A stretch of DNA of 64,000 nucleotides. Source: Ulva prolifera (lineage: Eukaryota > Chlorophyta > Ulvophyceae > Ulvales > Ulvaceae). The notes under the pieces are model-generated. The model had not been told where the DNA came from. It saw nothing but the letters and a program-made list of their open reading frames with translations, and searched no databases. Position numbers and translations under genes: made by a program. The stretch is taken from positions 4,593,315 to 4,657,314 of the forward strand of contig CM041199.1 in NCBI GenBank assembly GCA_023078555.1, written 5' to 3'. Numbering within the stretch: position 1 is the first letter of the stretch; each line of letters starts with the position of its first letter. This document shows, in pieces, positions 45,654-57,187 of this stretch.

Positions 45654-46999
45654 TCAATAAAGTTTATTGTTTCCTGTCTGCGAGGTGGGGTGTGGGGCGG
45701 ACCTGTGCGAGGGCTGCAGGCTGTAGTTGGTGCTGAACAGGCCCGCGGTTTCAAACGCTCGCCCGGCCTGGTGCCGCTTCTTCTCGTAGCTTAGTGCCCG
45801 CAGCCTTGCCGTGGGGAACGCCTGCAGGCGGGGGGCATGTGGATCACGGGCATGGCTGACGGGCATGCTCGGCGTGCCCGAGTCGAGGGTAGACTTCATG
45901 GGACACTACTGAACTGTGCGATGTTGTGTGCTGCGCTTTGTGACCAAATCGGATCCCCAGGATCCGAGGCGGGGTGCGCCGCGGGAGCTGCACCGGAAGA
46001 CAGCGCAGGCTGCAGTTGGACACTAGCCGGGCACATGGAGCTGGACAGCACTGAGAGATGTGCAGCTGGGAAACAACGACCTCTGTGAAGGCACATGCGC
46101 GGGTGTCGTGGCCTCCTGCGTCAGGTCGATGCAGGATGGTCTGCAGCGTAGGCTGGCACACACAAGGGCACAGACACGTGCAGTGGTCCCTGCTGTGGTC
46201 GCATGACGCCTACTCTGTCGCCACGTCTTGCTGCCATCCGTGTCTTCAGGTGCAGTGACACCTGCTGAGTTCCCCCGGCAATGTTCTGTGATTGCAGGGA
46301 CACGTGCCAGTCACTGCATGATGCTCATGGCGTACTCATGATGTACAGTGTTTGTCGCTGAAGGCGCTGCGGTCAAAGCTGATGAATGGCGGAGACATGA
46401 TGGCTGGGAGACGGAGGTTGTGCTTGTCAGGTCTGGGGAGGGCAGCGCACAGTTTCGAGAGCGACAGTGAGCCCCTGCCTGGCGGCCTGCTCCCTTAGCC
46501 TCCAATCCACAGCTTGCCTGCCTCCGACTGATACGTGGATCACTCCGCTGGGCTTGAGGAGGTCAGGCCGAGATGCTGCATGGAAGAAGTGGCCGAGCAA
46601 CGCTTCGTGTTGTCGCATGTCTTCAACACCGAGGTGTGGATGGTGAAAGATAATGTGATCATATGGTGCAAGGTAATTTGCCTGCTGTGGGAGGCCTTCG
46701 AGAGACAGGCTTGCAGCATCTACTCCATGCGCGCTCTTGAAGCCCGCAGCGTGGATGCGCTGCAGGAATGCCTTGCTCTCTGGATACTTTGCCTGCACGC
46801 TCGACCGACACATGAATATACGCCATGTATCCATGAAAGCATCGACAAAAGCGCGGATGATGTCAAGCAGTCGCACTTGGAGGCTGTGATCGTCGTCAAA
46901 CGATGTGGCAAGCAGCTGCACGTCCTGGCCCTTCAGTAGCGTGGCCAATGCCATGCTGAAGCTGAAGTTCCCATCCCCTACGACAAGTATACTGCACAT
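45654..46999 (-). CDS. BMT5-like (DUF2431) rRNA uridine methyltransferase homologue
   Basis: Three exons: 46999-46877, 46792-46451 and 45821-45654, all phase 0, giving about 210 residues. The N-terminus has the family's SAM-binding signature ILVVGDGNFSFSMALATLL, then LLATSFDDDHSLQ/AKYPESKAFLQ, then YDHIIFHHPHLG (where the family usually has F-N-F-P-H-x-G), then LLGHFFHAASRPDLLKPSGVIHVSV. The last exon ends with a basic YEKKRHQAGRAFE region, as in relatives. In yeast, Bmt5 methylates N3 of a uridine in 25S rRNA; the role here is inferred. The start Met was chosen because motif I begins immediately after it, but a TGCAG acceptor at the same spot means a 5' exon is possible. Intron 1 is 84 bases, in frame and without stops. 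Confidence 0.8.
45655..45669. terminator. palindromic, two-way AATAAA signal
   Basis: CAATAAAGTTTATTG reads AATAAA on both strands (45656-45661 + and 45668-45663 -). On the - strand it overlaps the last codons of the BMT5-like gene, whose TGA is at 45656-45654. It could end transcripts from both directions. Confidence 0.5.
46793..46876 (-). other. 84-base stop-free in-frame intron (exitron-like)
   Basis: GTGCGA...GTGCAG between HSLQ and AKYPES of the BMT5-like gene. Family members have no insertion between these motifs, which is why I call it an intron. Retention would add 28 residues without a frameshift. Confidence 0.65.
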
Positions 47000-47004
47000 G
47001 CAAA

Positions 47005-48765
47005 TTACTGCTTGTATATGCTGCCGCCAGCCGAACGTGTGCGCATTTCTGCGACCAGAGAGCCAAGAACGAGTCGCGAATGCCACTGCTTCCGAATTCG
47101 GGAAAGCATCCGACAGCTACATGGAACCTATCGGTGGGCAATACTCTGGGACTGGGACAATGTCTTCGAAAAAAAATGTCATAGCCGCAGCTGCGCCTGG
47201 TTCGTTCACTTCACCCGCATTCCAGTCTCGTCCCGACGCTATCCCTCTGTTTCGAATGAGACCAGCGGAGCAACGTGGCAGAGACAACTTCGGACGCTAC
47301 CGGTCGGAAGTGCACCTGAGCAAGCTGAAAACGATTCACAACACCAACCAGTGAATGATTGCACCTGAGACTGCATGTCATCAGCAAGCGCTCATACGTG
47401 GATACACGGGGCTGGGTCTTTTATGCAGTATCCAAGATCATTCAGAGTCCCAAGAGGCAAGTGCACCCTCCGACAGCAGCTCTATACGCACAAGTGGCCG
47501 CCCTTACATCCTATCGGATGGGGCCTTGCGCCCGCATGCCATACATTAGACATGAAGCTCTAGCCTGAGATGAGCCACCAGCCGCTTGACTGGCAGCTGC
47601 TTGCATCCCTACAGGCAAGCAGACAGGCTCGACCTCAGGTGAGGCCTAAAAGCAGCACTAGTGACTCGGTGAATGTAGCCCGCTAAATGATGGCAGGAAG
47701 CAGAGAGATGGGGAGGGGGGAAGTGGCAGGTGCATGATGTGTCCACTACGGCATGGAAGGGACAGGGACAGGGCTGTGAATTGGCATGCAGCGCGGCGCC
47801 GTCAACAACTGGAATTGCTTCAGCTACGGCAGAAAGTCGGACAGCCTCGCTCATAGACAGCCGCAGAGAGTCCCTACGGCAGCGGGTGGAGGGAAGTAGC
47901 CATGATAGGGCAGGGCGTCATCATGCGCACCGACTGCTTGAGTGTGGTACTGCGAGGTGAAGTGAGGTTAGCTACTGCGGCGGGCACAGTGCTGACAGTG
48001 GTCTCGCAGCATGCTGTGTCCAGCTGTGGCTACAGGCTCCTGGCCGCGTGCTGTGTCTACAAGGCCACCTAGCAGCTGCGGTTCGTTTCGGATCCGTGTG
48101 ACCCGGCCGCGACTCCCACAGATCTGTGGTATGTCGCCACATGAATGCCGCGAGCCTCTGGTGGCAAGCGCAGAGGGAAAGGCGCCGTGCCTTTGCGTTG
48201 GCGGAATCTCATGGCGGTCAGGTGGACATGCTCTCGTGCATCCGGTGCATGTTCGGATGTGATGAATCTGAACCCCGTGAGAGGCCACGCTTGCGCAAAA
48301 TAGCTCATCTATGTGCTTGGAACAAATATCGTATGATGCTGGCCCTTTTGAGTGACTGAGAGTAGCAACAACTGATTGAGTGATCTCGACAGGGCAAGTG
48401 TGCCACCAATACAGAGCGGAGCGATTCCTGGCCTCACGGAGCAGTAAATATGCACATGAGAAGTATCTGAGACCCTGTCTAGTCATCTGGAAACTTTTTT
48501 TATCATGGCCGCGGCTCGATACAAGGTACAATTTTGAAGCGCCCCTGCGCGCTCAGCGCTGCACCAGCACACTTCAAACTTGCAAGCAACGTCCGTGATC
48601 ATGCCGTGGCTCAATTCATGCCATACTTTCTCTGGCGATGTACGTGGCGTAGAAATTGGTCAATCACTGTCGTGAAGTAGGCGAGTTCCGTGCTCGTCGG
48701 GAGGGTCAGCGCAGCGACTTGCCTTATGTTATTGCAGCAGCCTTGAAACGGACAGGGCGAATTCA
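47005..48765. other. spacer between divergent genes
   Basis: It lies between the start of the - strand BMT5-like gene and the + strand Ku80 gene, so it should hold both promoters. No TATA box or known motif is convincing. ORFs of up to 187 codons (48.0-48.5 kb, -) show no domain. Confidence 0.4.
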
Positions 48766-51700
48766 ATGCAGGATTTAGTGTGCATCTGCGTGGACGTTGG
48801 AGGCCCTGCTGGGAGCAGCGCGCCAGACTGGGCGGACGTGCTTCAGCGGGTCATCGCCTCTCGCTGCATCAACGACAAAGCGCACCTGGAGGTGGCCATC
48901 ATAGTGTACGGCAGTGACGCCACTCAAAACTACCTCGACAGTGACTCTACGTATGCTGGGATCGATGTCATTTGTGTACGTCTCTCCCTTCGGGCACTGT
49001 GTGAAGAAATGGGAGCAGCTCTCAGCTGAAAGCCCCCACCACTGTATCACGCTGCCTCCTGCCACATCGAGCAGATGCGCAGACATCACGATTTTTGTGC
49101 CTTCTTCAGCCGCGCATACACCAGCACTTTGCCTTCCAACATCGTTGGCAAGCACCTGAGCTGAGATGTCCATCCCAGCTGCAAAGTTGATGCGGCGATG
49201 ATTGCAACAACAACAAAACCAGCATGCAGCATGCCCTGAAAGCCTCGCACTGCCCCTACTGTGGGAGACTTTTTGCCGCACATTTCCTAACAGATGCATC
49301 ATCAGGAAGACATGTGGAATGTCCTTTGGCAATGAACGTAGCCTCACATGGTCGTGTCTGATTGCTGTCGCCACATCGGTGTCTGCACACCTGCCCGGCA
49401 TAGTGCTTGTGCACCGTGCTGGCAGCACAGTCACTCCATGCTGTTCTGCACACATCGCTAGAGCGTGCACGCTCAATTCCTCTTAACATCCAGCCACACA
49501 TTCGGGCACTACATCTGCATTGTTGTGCTCGCCATGCCGAACCATTGCAGCTATTCGTCGAACGCCATGCGTCTCCGCCCATGGCCGCTGCCGACGCCTT
49601 TCATTCAATGGTGATGCCTGGACAATGCCCTGCATGCACAAGCACTATGCCGGGCAGGTGTGTAGACACCGATGTGGCGACAGCAATCAGACACAACCAT
49701 GTGAGGCAACGTTCATTGCCGGAGGACATGCCACATGCCTTCCTCATGATGCATCTGTTAGGAAACGTGCTTCTCAAGAATCTTGAATCGCAACGCTCTG
49801 ATCTGCTGTCCATGTTGCATACAGCTCCGCATGGAGCCCTGCTTGCAGTTATGCATGAATCCACACGCGCGGCCATCATGATGCTCCACACGCGCTTCAT
49901 GCTGCTGCATGTATTGCCAACAGCTTCCAATCGACTCTGCCCGATAGCCGACGCCCGCCTGCCCGCGCTGCAGGAGTTCATGCCCGCGGACGTCAAGACG
50001 CTCGCGCTGCTGCCCCGCCGCGTCGTCGCCGGCACCACCCACGTCCCGGACTTCTTCTCGGCACTAGCGGTCGCCGCCGACCTCCTGAAGCGCACCGCCG
50101 AGGACCGCAAGCTCACGGCGGCACGAAAGCACATCGTCCTCGCGTCGCCCTTCACCGCCGCCATCGAACCGGTAGAAGACTCCGTCCTCGTGCGCCCCCC
50201 CCTGCTGCGTAAATCTTACCGGTCTTCGGAGCACCGTTGTTGTTGTGTGCGTTGCCTGGCAGCATGGTGAGCTGCTCCGCCATGCAATGGCTCGAGCTCT
50301 CGTCATTCGATCATGCCTCCTGCTGCGCCTGCCGCGCATGCTGTGCGCTGTGCTCCATCCGACAGTCCCCCTCTGGCCGCGCAGCGTGTGCCACACGTTT
50401 TTGGCGTGCCTCGGGGCGTGGATCGCCCAGAGGTTGCATCGAGATCTGGCCGGATTCTAAGCGCCAGTGCATATGGTGCCTTTCAGGCCGTCTTCAGGTG
50501 CCCATTGTCCATGGTGATTCGTTGTGGATTTGCTAGTCACAGGTGGCCACAGGTGGCAGGTGGAGGCAAGGCCCAGATGGAGCGCACAAGCTGTGCAGTG
50601 TCAGCTGTATGACCACGACTGCGCGCCTTTGGGCACGTGGCCAGTGTCCAGTGTAGGCGAATACTACATGCTACTATACTTGTTTCTGGAGGCCGCGGCG
50701 GGTTTGCTGGCCGCAGCATGAAGCGCTTGAACCCCGCCCATCCTGCCCGGCCCCTCATGCCTGGCAGGCTGTCGTCTCACATGTTCTGCCTCGTCTCATA
50801 GAGATCTGTGGAATGCTGATGTTAGAGAACTGTATTGCACTGTCGGCCCTGCATGGCAGAAATAAGCCGAGCTCAGATACGTCTCAAAGCTGTCTCCTGC
50901 TGCAGCTTCCAGGTTGACAGCGATAAACTGCCGCCTCTTGTGAGCCGCCTAGCGTCTCTGCTGGATCGTAGTGCAGCCACCTCTCCCAATGGTTAGATGT
51001 AGGCTCAGATGAGAGAGGGTGCATAGTATCCAAGCATGCGAACCCATAGGCGGGCTGCTATCAGATCACAGTCTTCGAAACGTGAAGGCAGGAGCCAGCC
51101 ACTGCACAGCTCACGACCCACGATCACAGCTCTTTCTTACAACATTCAGTCGCGCCTGGGGTGTGCAGGGGCAGCTGTTTGGCTCGCTGTCCGAAATCGG
51201 CGCCCCCGCCATCTCCGCCGCCGTCAGCGGCTGGCTGCCGCCGAAGGGGCCGCAGGAGGCCGCCGCGCTCGCCGCGGCGCGCCGCGCCTTTGCCGCGCTG
51301 CGCCGCGCCGGCGCGTACGGCGCCGTCGAGGTGCACGCGTCGCCCCGCGACGTCTTCTCGGTCGTGCGCGCACACTCCGCGCCCACGATGACGCAGAACG
51401 TCCTCAAGGTGCGCGGCGCTCCTCCGGCGCGGTGCATGTCTCCAAATCAGTGCTGACCTGCTACATGTTTCAACGCGATGCTGTGTGGCCTCTGGTGCCA
51501 CAGCCGCCGGCAGTCACTCATGCTGTGGACGTCCGGGGTAGCTGCCTGAGATTCTGGTGGATCCGCCGATTCTGGTGACCACCACCAGGCCCGAATGGTG
51601 TCTTCTGGTCATCTTTGGCCGGTTGCAAAGCCGACTGTCGAGTCTGGGGCATCACATGATGATGTGGAGCATCCTGAGGGTGGGCTCTGCGTCCTGCGGC

Positions 51701-54599
51701 GAGCTCTGCGGCACCGCTTGGCCCCATGTGCGCTCAGGCCGAGTGCCGGGGAGACCATGGCGTTTTGGGTGGATGTGGTCGGGGGATTGCAACTCGCACA
51801 CGCCAGCTTCAAGCATCCATGGCAAGCGGCGAGCGCGGCTTCGCTGTGCCTGTGAACGCAGCCGCGAGGTCCGAGCATATGCATGCACGTATGCAGATCG
51901 ACGAGTTCGAGGTGGCCATCAAGACGGCGAAGCTGACGGAGGAGATGAAGTTGGCGGCCTTCAAGCCCGCGGCCGCCGACGTTCCCGCCGGGGAGAGCCC
52001 CTTCCTGATGCCGTCCACGCGGTACCACCTTAAGGGCCAGCCGGACGAGGAGCGCACGGTGCGTGCCGTGTGCAAGAACCGTCGATGCTATTGATGCAAT
52101 GCCTGGTAGTTGGTTCTGGTAGTTGGTTCTGGTGCTCCGCCGTGCAGTGGCCCAGTTCCTCGTGCTTTGTTGCAGAGCACGGTGCGCTCTCTCCTGCCAC
52201 CGGCCTCCGCCTCCACACCCGTTCCGCGACACCAATGCGCGGACTGGTCGTCGCGAGCATGCACCCTTTTTCGTTGATCTACATTCTCAGGAGGTAGTGT
52301 CGCGCAGGCGCTCTGTGACTGATAGGTGCGGAGTACACATGCAGAACGGCTTCTCGTTGAAATGCTGTGCATGTGCTTGGTAATGGCTCTGTGCATGCCG
52401 TCAGGCAGCCGTCAGTAAGGTAATGTACACATGCAACGTTATATGGCTTTGTCTGCGGCGACGTGAGATGGGAATGTTGCTGTTCAGGCGGAGGACAAGC
52501 AGCAGGTGTTCCGATTCGGGGACGAGCACTTCCCCGCCCTGCCCGCGGACGAATACAACTTCCAGCCTGCCTCGCCCGATGAGGGCTTCAAGGGCATCCA
52601 GGTGCGGCCGGTTGGCAGCTGCTACGCTGCGCTTGTGGAGCCTGTAGCCACCGTGCAGGTCGGGGTGCCGATACGCGCCTGCTCGGTGCTTCCCATTGGA
52701 TTTTTCCGTGGGGCGCATGCGTGTGATGTGTCCGGCTCTGCGCTGAACACCCTCCTTGAATACTATCATGCACGTGGGCCAAGCGCAGACTGCGGCACAT
52801 CCGGCGACGGCGTTGTAGCCTCGCTTACGCCGTGTGTGTCAGCACTTTCGTGATCATCAACACGGATCCATCTCGGCTGATTCATACAGCACGAGTCCTT
52901 CAGAACCGGGTTCACTTCAGCTTGGGCTGATGAGCCGTGAGGGGCGTGCTGTGCACGACGCGTGCTGTGCTGCGTGTGCAGGTGGTTTCGTTTGTGCACG
53001 ACTCGATCTCACCGCGGCCGCCGGACGCAGATGACGCCGACGACGACGATGAGGAGCCGGAGGCGGCGGTGCCCCGCTGGGCCATTCAGGATGTGCGCTC
53101 CCATGCATGCTCGTCCACATGCATGCATACACATTTGCGCCGCGGCCGCGACTCTGGCAGTTGTCACTCGTGCATGGCGCAGGTGGAAGTGCACAAAAAG
53201 CCATCAGTTGAGGTTTGTCTGCGATGGGACTCTACTATTCAATCACACAGGCAGCAGATGGTCTCTCAGGTTGTCAATGCTGTCTACAGCTCTGACTGGA
53301 TCCAGTACAGCCAAGAGCACATGGCCACTGGGCGTAGCGGGCCAGATAACCCCCCCACACTCACCGATAGCCGCCGGTCACGGCCCCCCTGACGCACTGA
53401 CACCGTGGCACGCACGCCTCCGCCCCCAGCACGCCTCTCACGCGCAGCACGCGCTGCAGACGCTGGTCGCCGTCATGCCGGCGACGGACCTCGCGGCCGC
53501 GGCGGTGTCGGCGCTGGTACGCGCGCTGCGCGCGCGCCGCCGCATGGCGCTCGTGCGCTTCGCGCTGCAGGCCAACTCGGCGGTCGCGCTGGGCGCGCTG
53601 GTGCCCGTGCTGGGCTTCCGGGACGACTACCCCGACCACTTCGTGTTGTGCCGCGCGCCGTGGGCGAATGACTACCGGCGGCTGCAGCTGCCGCCCCTGG
53701 AAAAGGTCGCCGTGCGCTCCCCCTCTGACCCCGCAGAGACTCGCCCCTGCAGATGCAACAACAAGACTGGCTGCAAGTCAGCGATGTTCGTGTGGGCGTG
53801 CGGGGGTGCATGGGCCTACTGTGCACACCACGTTCATTGCTGATGTGCAACTGGATCATCTGTCCGTGTGCATTGTATGAACGTGGATGCGTTCGTTTCC
53901 CCTGTCAAGGCGGGGTCATCGAGGGCCTGTAGCGGAGAGAGACAGGCGGGGGGACCACACAAGGCAATCAGCACTCAGCTCTGGGTACCTCGAGATAGCG
54001 TCCAAGGACATAACAAATGCAGTAGCATGCTGGGGCACTCCGGGCTGCGTGAGGCGTGCAGGTGACACTGGCGCGCACTGCAGACACCGCGGCCTGGCCC
54101 CCAGGCGTGCATGCATGTATGTGGTACTGCTTGAGCCGACAAACACGCGTCAAGTGTCGTGGCGCGACGGTTGACTGCAACCGATGCGCCGCGGCACATG
54201 CATGCATGTGTGTAGGAGGCCATCAGCCTGCAGACCGCGGAGATGGACGCCATCGCCGAGTTCGTGCACGCCCGCACTGACCCCGCCCCGGCCAGCGCGG
54301 CGGCATACTCTCTCCCGAGCGACCGCCGCTGCGACCCCGTGCGGAGCGCCCTCGCCATGGCCGTCGCGCGCGAGGCCACAGGGGCCGCCGCGGACGGTGA
54401 CGGCGCGGTCGACCCGTTTGTGGCGGAGGTGCTTCTCCCATCGCCGCAGGGGGGTGCCGCGGCGGAGGCGGCGGCTGCGGCCGTGCTGCGCATGCTGCCG
54501 GAGCTCCAGGACCCGACGGGTGTTGGGATCGGGGTGACGGCGGCGAAGGCGGACGAGGGGAGCGCGGCGGTGAAGGAGGAGCCTGTCGTGGTGGAGTGA
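48766..54599 (+). CDS. KU80: Ku80 (XRCC5-type) DNA end-binding subunit
   Basis: Exons all joined in phase 0: 48766-48975, 49974-50189, 51169-51408, 51897-52058, 52488-52601, 52982-53092, 53430-53711 and 54216-54599 (TGA), about 572 residues. The vWA domain opens with LVCICVDVGG and HLEVAIIVYGSDATQN and continues with DFFSALAVAADLLKR and RKHIVLASP. The beta-barrel shows RFGDEHFPALPADEY (family: YRYG-x-PLS-x-D) and FKGIQVVSFV, then an acidic loop (DADDADDDDEEPE), then VSALVRALRARRRMALVRFA with SAVALGALVPVLGF (family: AIVR-x-NPQ-x-G-x-L-P) and RRLQLPPLEK, then a helix like the one after the FPPL motif. Ku80 pairs with Ku70 in non-homologous end joining and at telomeres. Relatives are about 680-730 residues, so one or two exons (likely in 50.2-51.1 or 53.1-53.4 kb) may be missed, or the C-terminal arm is short. 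Confidence 0.85.
49280..49768. repeat. 135-bp inverted repeat inside Ku80 intron 1
   Basis: The left arm 49280-49414 is the reverse complement of the right arm 49634-49768, with roughly ten differences, separated by about 220 bases. Shared words include GCACAAGCACTATGCCGGGC, GACACCGATGTGGCGACAGC and ATGATGCATCTGTTAGGAAA. Each arm, read in its own sense, keeps a similar open frame (ATAIRH-HVR and FLMMHLLGN), suggesting a duplicated piece of an older coding or mobile sequence. Confidence 0.85.
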
Positions 54600-55057
54600 C
54601 GCCGGTAGCGAGGCCTTTTGTTTGATGGAACGTGTGGGACACTGGGGGGTGGGGTTTGCTCAGAGGATGCGACCGAGAGTCACCGCCTCTGACCCAGCTG
54701 GCCCCTGTGCTGTGCAGCCTGCTGTGGCCCCTGCCTGGTGTGCATGCGCATGTAGCCGCTCTGTCCGACGCCCTGTGGACCGCTTTACCACTTGGTTGCC
54801 CCATGCCCCCCGGGCTGTGCGGCTTGGGTGCTTCCCCACCTCATCGTCTGGTCCGCAGCTGGCGTGATGGCGGTGGCGATATGGGATATCGGCTGAGGTG
54901 CATCGGCTTGTGATTGTATCACGCAGCCATGTCTGGCATGTCTGGCTGTGTGCATTTTCACATAGCATACCATGTGGTCATGTGTGGCTCTGGTGGGTAG
55001 CAGAAACGCAGGCATCGGACAGGGACTGATGGCGCGAGCCAGCCGGCAGGCATGCAT

Positions 55058-55132
55058 GTGTGTTACAAGGACAAGGTAAGCAAGGCAGGTAGCACCGCGA
55101 GCAACAACCAGGGGAATCGCAAACCACCAGGC
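55058..55132 (+). repeat. R1 dispersed repeat, copy 8
   Basis: TTACAAGGACAAGGTAAGCA, GGCAGGTAGCACCGCGAGCA and ACAACCAGGGGAATCGCA, in the 3' flank of Ku80. It is preceded by GCATGCATGTGTG. Confidence 0.8.
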
Positions 55133-55298
55133 ATGCATGTTTGTCGGCCACGTGGAGGGGCGTGTGCGGCTTCCGCCGAAGGAGACCATGGTGGCGCAGG
55201 GTTGTATATGTATAGCTGTGGCGGCCATGAGCCAAAGCACCACAGCCTGAGGGTCGTCTAGGCCAGAGTGACAAGGTCTCCTGTGGTACCTCAGCGCC

Positions 55299-55315
55299 GG
55301 GGGGGGGGGGGGGGG
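55299..55315. repeat. G17 homopolymer
   Basis: Seventeen consecutive G residues on the + strand, in non-coding sequence. It could form a G-quadruplex; its exact length is prone to sequencing error. Confidence 0.9.
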
Positions 55316-57187
55316 AGCGGCAGATGCCGGGCCGGAGCATGAGCGGCGCTATACAAATGCCGCCACCTGAAAATCAAAATCGTTGATACACATGCATCGT
55401 TTAATCTTGATGCGCTGTAATGCACGGTGTGAGTCCATGCATGTGACCACAAGTAACGGCAGTGGCAACCGGGGCATAGACGATGCCACCGACTCCGGCC
55501 CCTGAGGCCGAGCGGCGCCACAGGGCACCCTGCTGCAGCCCCATGGTGATAAGCCGCGGCGCCTCGGCCTGGCTGTGCAGGGCAGGTGCCACACAGGCCT
55601 GATGCCTTCAGCGACCCGCTGTGGCGCGGGAGTGTGGTGAGAGCTCCGGCCTGGTGTGCTGAGAGCGTGCGCAGCTTGCGGCGTCGCATGCTCCATGTGT
55701 CACATACATGCTGCAAATCTGTGTGACGAGTGACCAGCAGTGTGCCTCAGCTCTGGCTCTGGCCATTATAGCAAGAGGCGAGATCTGTGAACAGTAGAGA
55801 TGCAAGGTTTCGCGTGAATGCAACATTCAGGTATCTCGCCCTACTCTGAGTTGCGGAGCATCGGCATGAAGGTTTCTTTGGCTTTGTCATCCAAATTTTG
55901 ATGTTCAAGCTGTGTTCATGTCAGGGCAGTGGCTGTTTGCAGGTTCAGTAACTGCAGTGCTACCTCATCCACCAAGCAGCAAATGACCAGACATTGTAGA
56001 GTGTGTCGATGTTGCTTCAAGGAGACAGTGTATGTTGTGGTGCGCAGTGCTTCAACGAGGCAGTGCCAGTGTTCTGAAAGTGCACATGCTCATTGCCATC
56101 GTTTCCATCAGTCGTCTTCAAGGACTCCAGGACACTGCAATTAGAGAGGCTGGAGAGACTTTGCCTGAGGTATGTAGTGCCTCAACAACTCACTCAATTG
56201 ATACTGGAGAACCGAGCGATCGTGATGTAAATCACGCTGATCCGTGACACCCAATAAACAGATGGGGCACGCTTCAATTTCGATGCGTGATCGTGCTCAA
56301 TCCCCGAATTTGAGCACTGTAATGAGCAGCTCTTGACAAGCGAAGCGTCAGCAGGACTGCGTGCAGGGGCACTCCTGCGCTCATCCACATCTGCTTCAAC
56401 ATCTGCTGCACCGTTCATGACAGTGAATCAGCATTGATTCTAGCTCCTCTCACATGTGGCCTTGCGTAGCCGTTGCGGAGCTGGTGCATCGAATGTGCCC
56501 AAGGGAGGATTGCAGCTTGTCTACAGCTAGTGCTGTTCAGAGGGAGAGCGAACGGAAGACAGCCCGGCAAAATACAGGACGCATGCCAGCCCCAGACCAT
56601 CCTCTTTTTGGGCCTGCACGTGCTTGGTAACAGAAGCTGGCAACAGGTGTCTGAGGAAGCAGGCGTCCATATTGCCCAGACTGCTCGGCGTTGCCAGATA
56701 CACGCGGGTCCACTTGCTCTGTGACCATGATAATCCCAAGCGCGGTGATGAAGCAAGTTGATTGCCGCATGGGTTGTATGTCAGCTCTCTGGTGTTATGA
56801 CGCGATGGGCTGACCGGTACCTGGCTGTATACATCGCGCGTGTAGCACGCAAAGGTGATCTGCAGGCGTGCATCGGCAAAGCAATATTTGCGCCACCAGT
56901 CCAGGATCGCACAGGATCACCTCACGAGCGCGATTGGCAGAATGACGGCGAAGTTGTGCCCCATGCAGCGCGGCACTCTCGGGCAGAGCATGCGGCAGCG
57001 CTAGCCACAAGGCCCTGCGCACGATGCGCACGTGCAGATTTGCCGTTGCCGTTGCTGTTCCAGCAAACTTTCACAGTGTTACCGCTAAGCGCGAATGCGA
57101 AGCGCTCTCCTCCCCATAACGCGGAAAGGTGAAGTGGCCTGACTGCGGGTGTTTTGAGATCTGGTTGCGGGGTAGACGAAATCGATC

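Larger units (their letters stand above)
54605..57185. other. spacer between Ku80 and CYP97A
   Basis: No gene is recognised. It contains R1 copy 8, a G17 run at 55299-55315, and lower-GC sequence from 55.7 to 57 kb. It should include the CYP97A promoter; no TATA-like element is convincing near the start. Confidence 0.45.
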
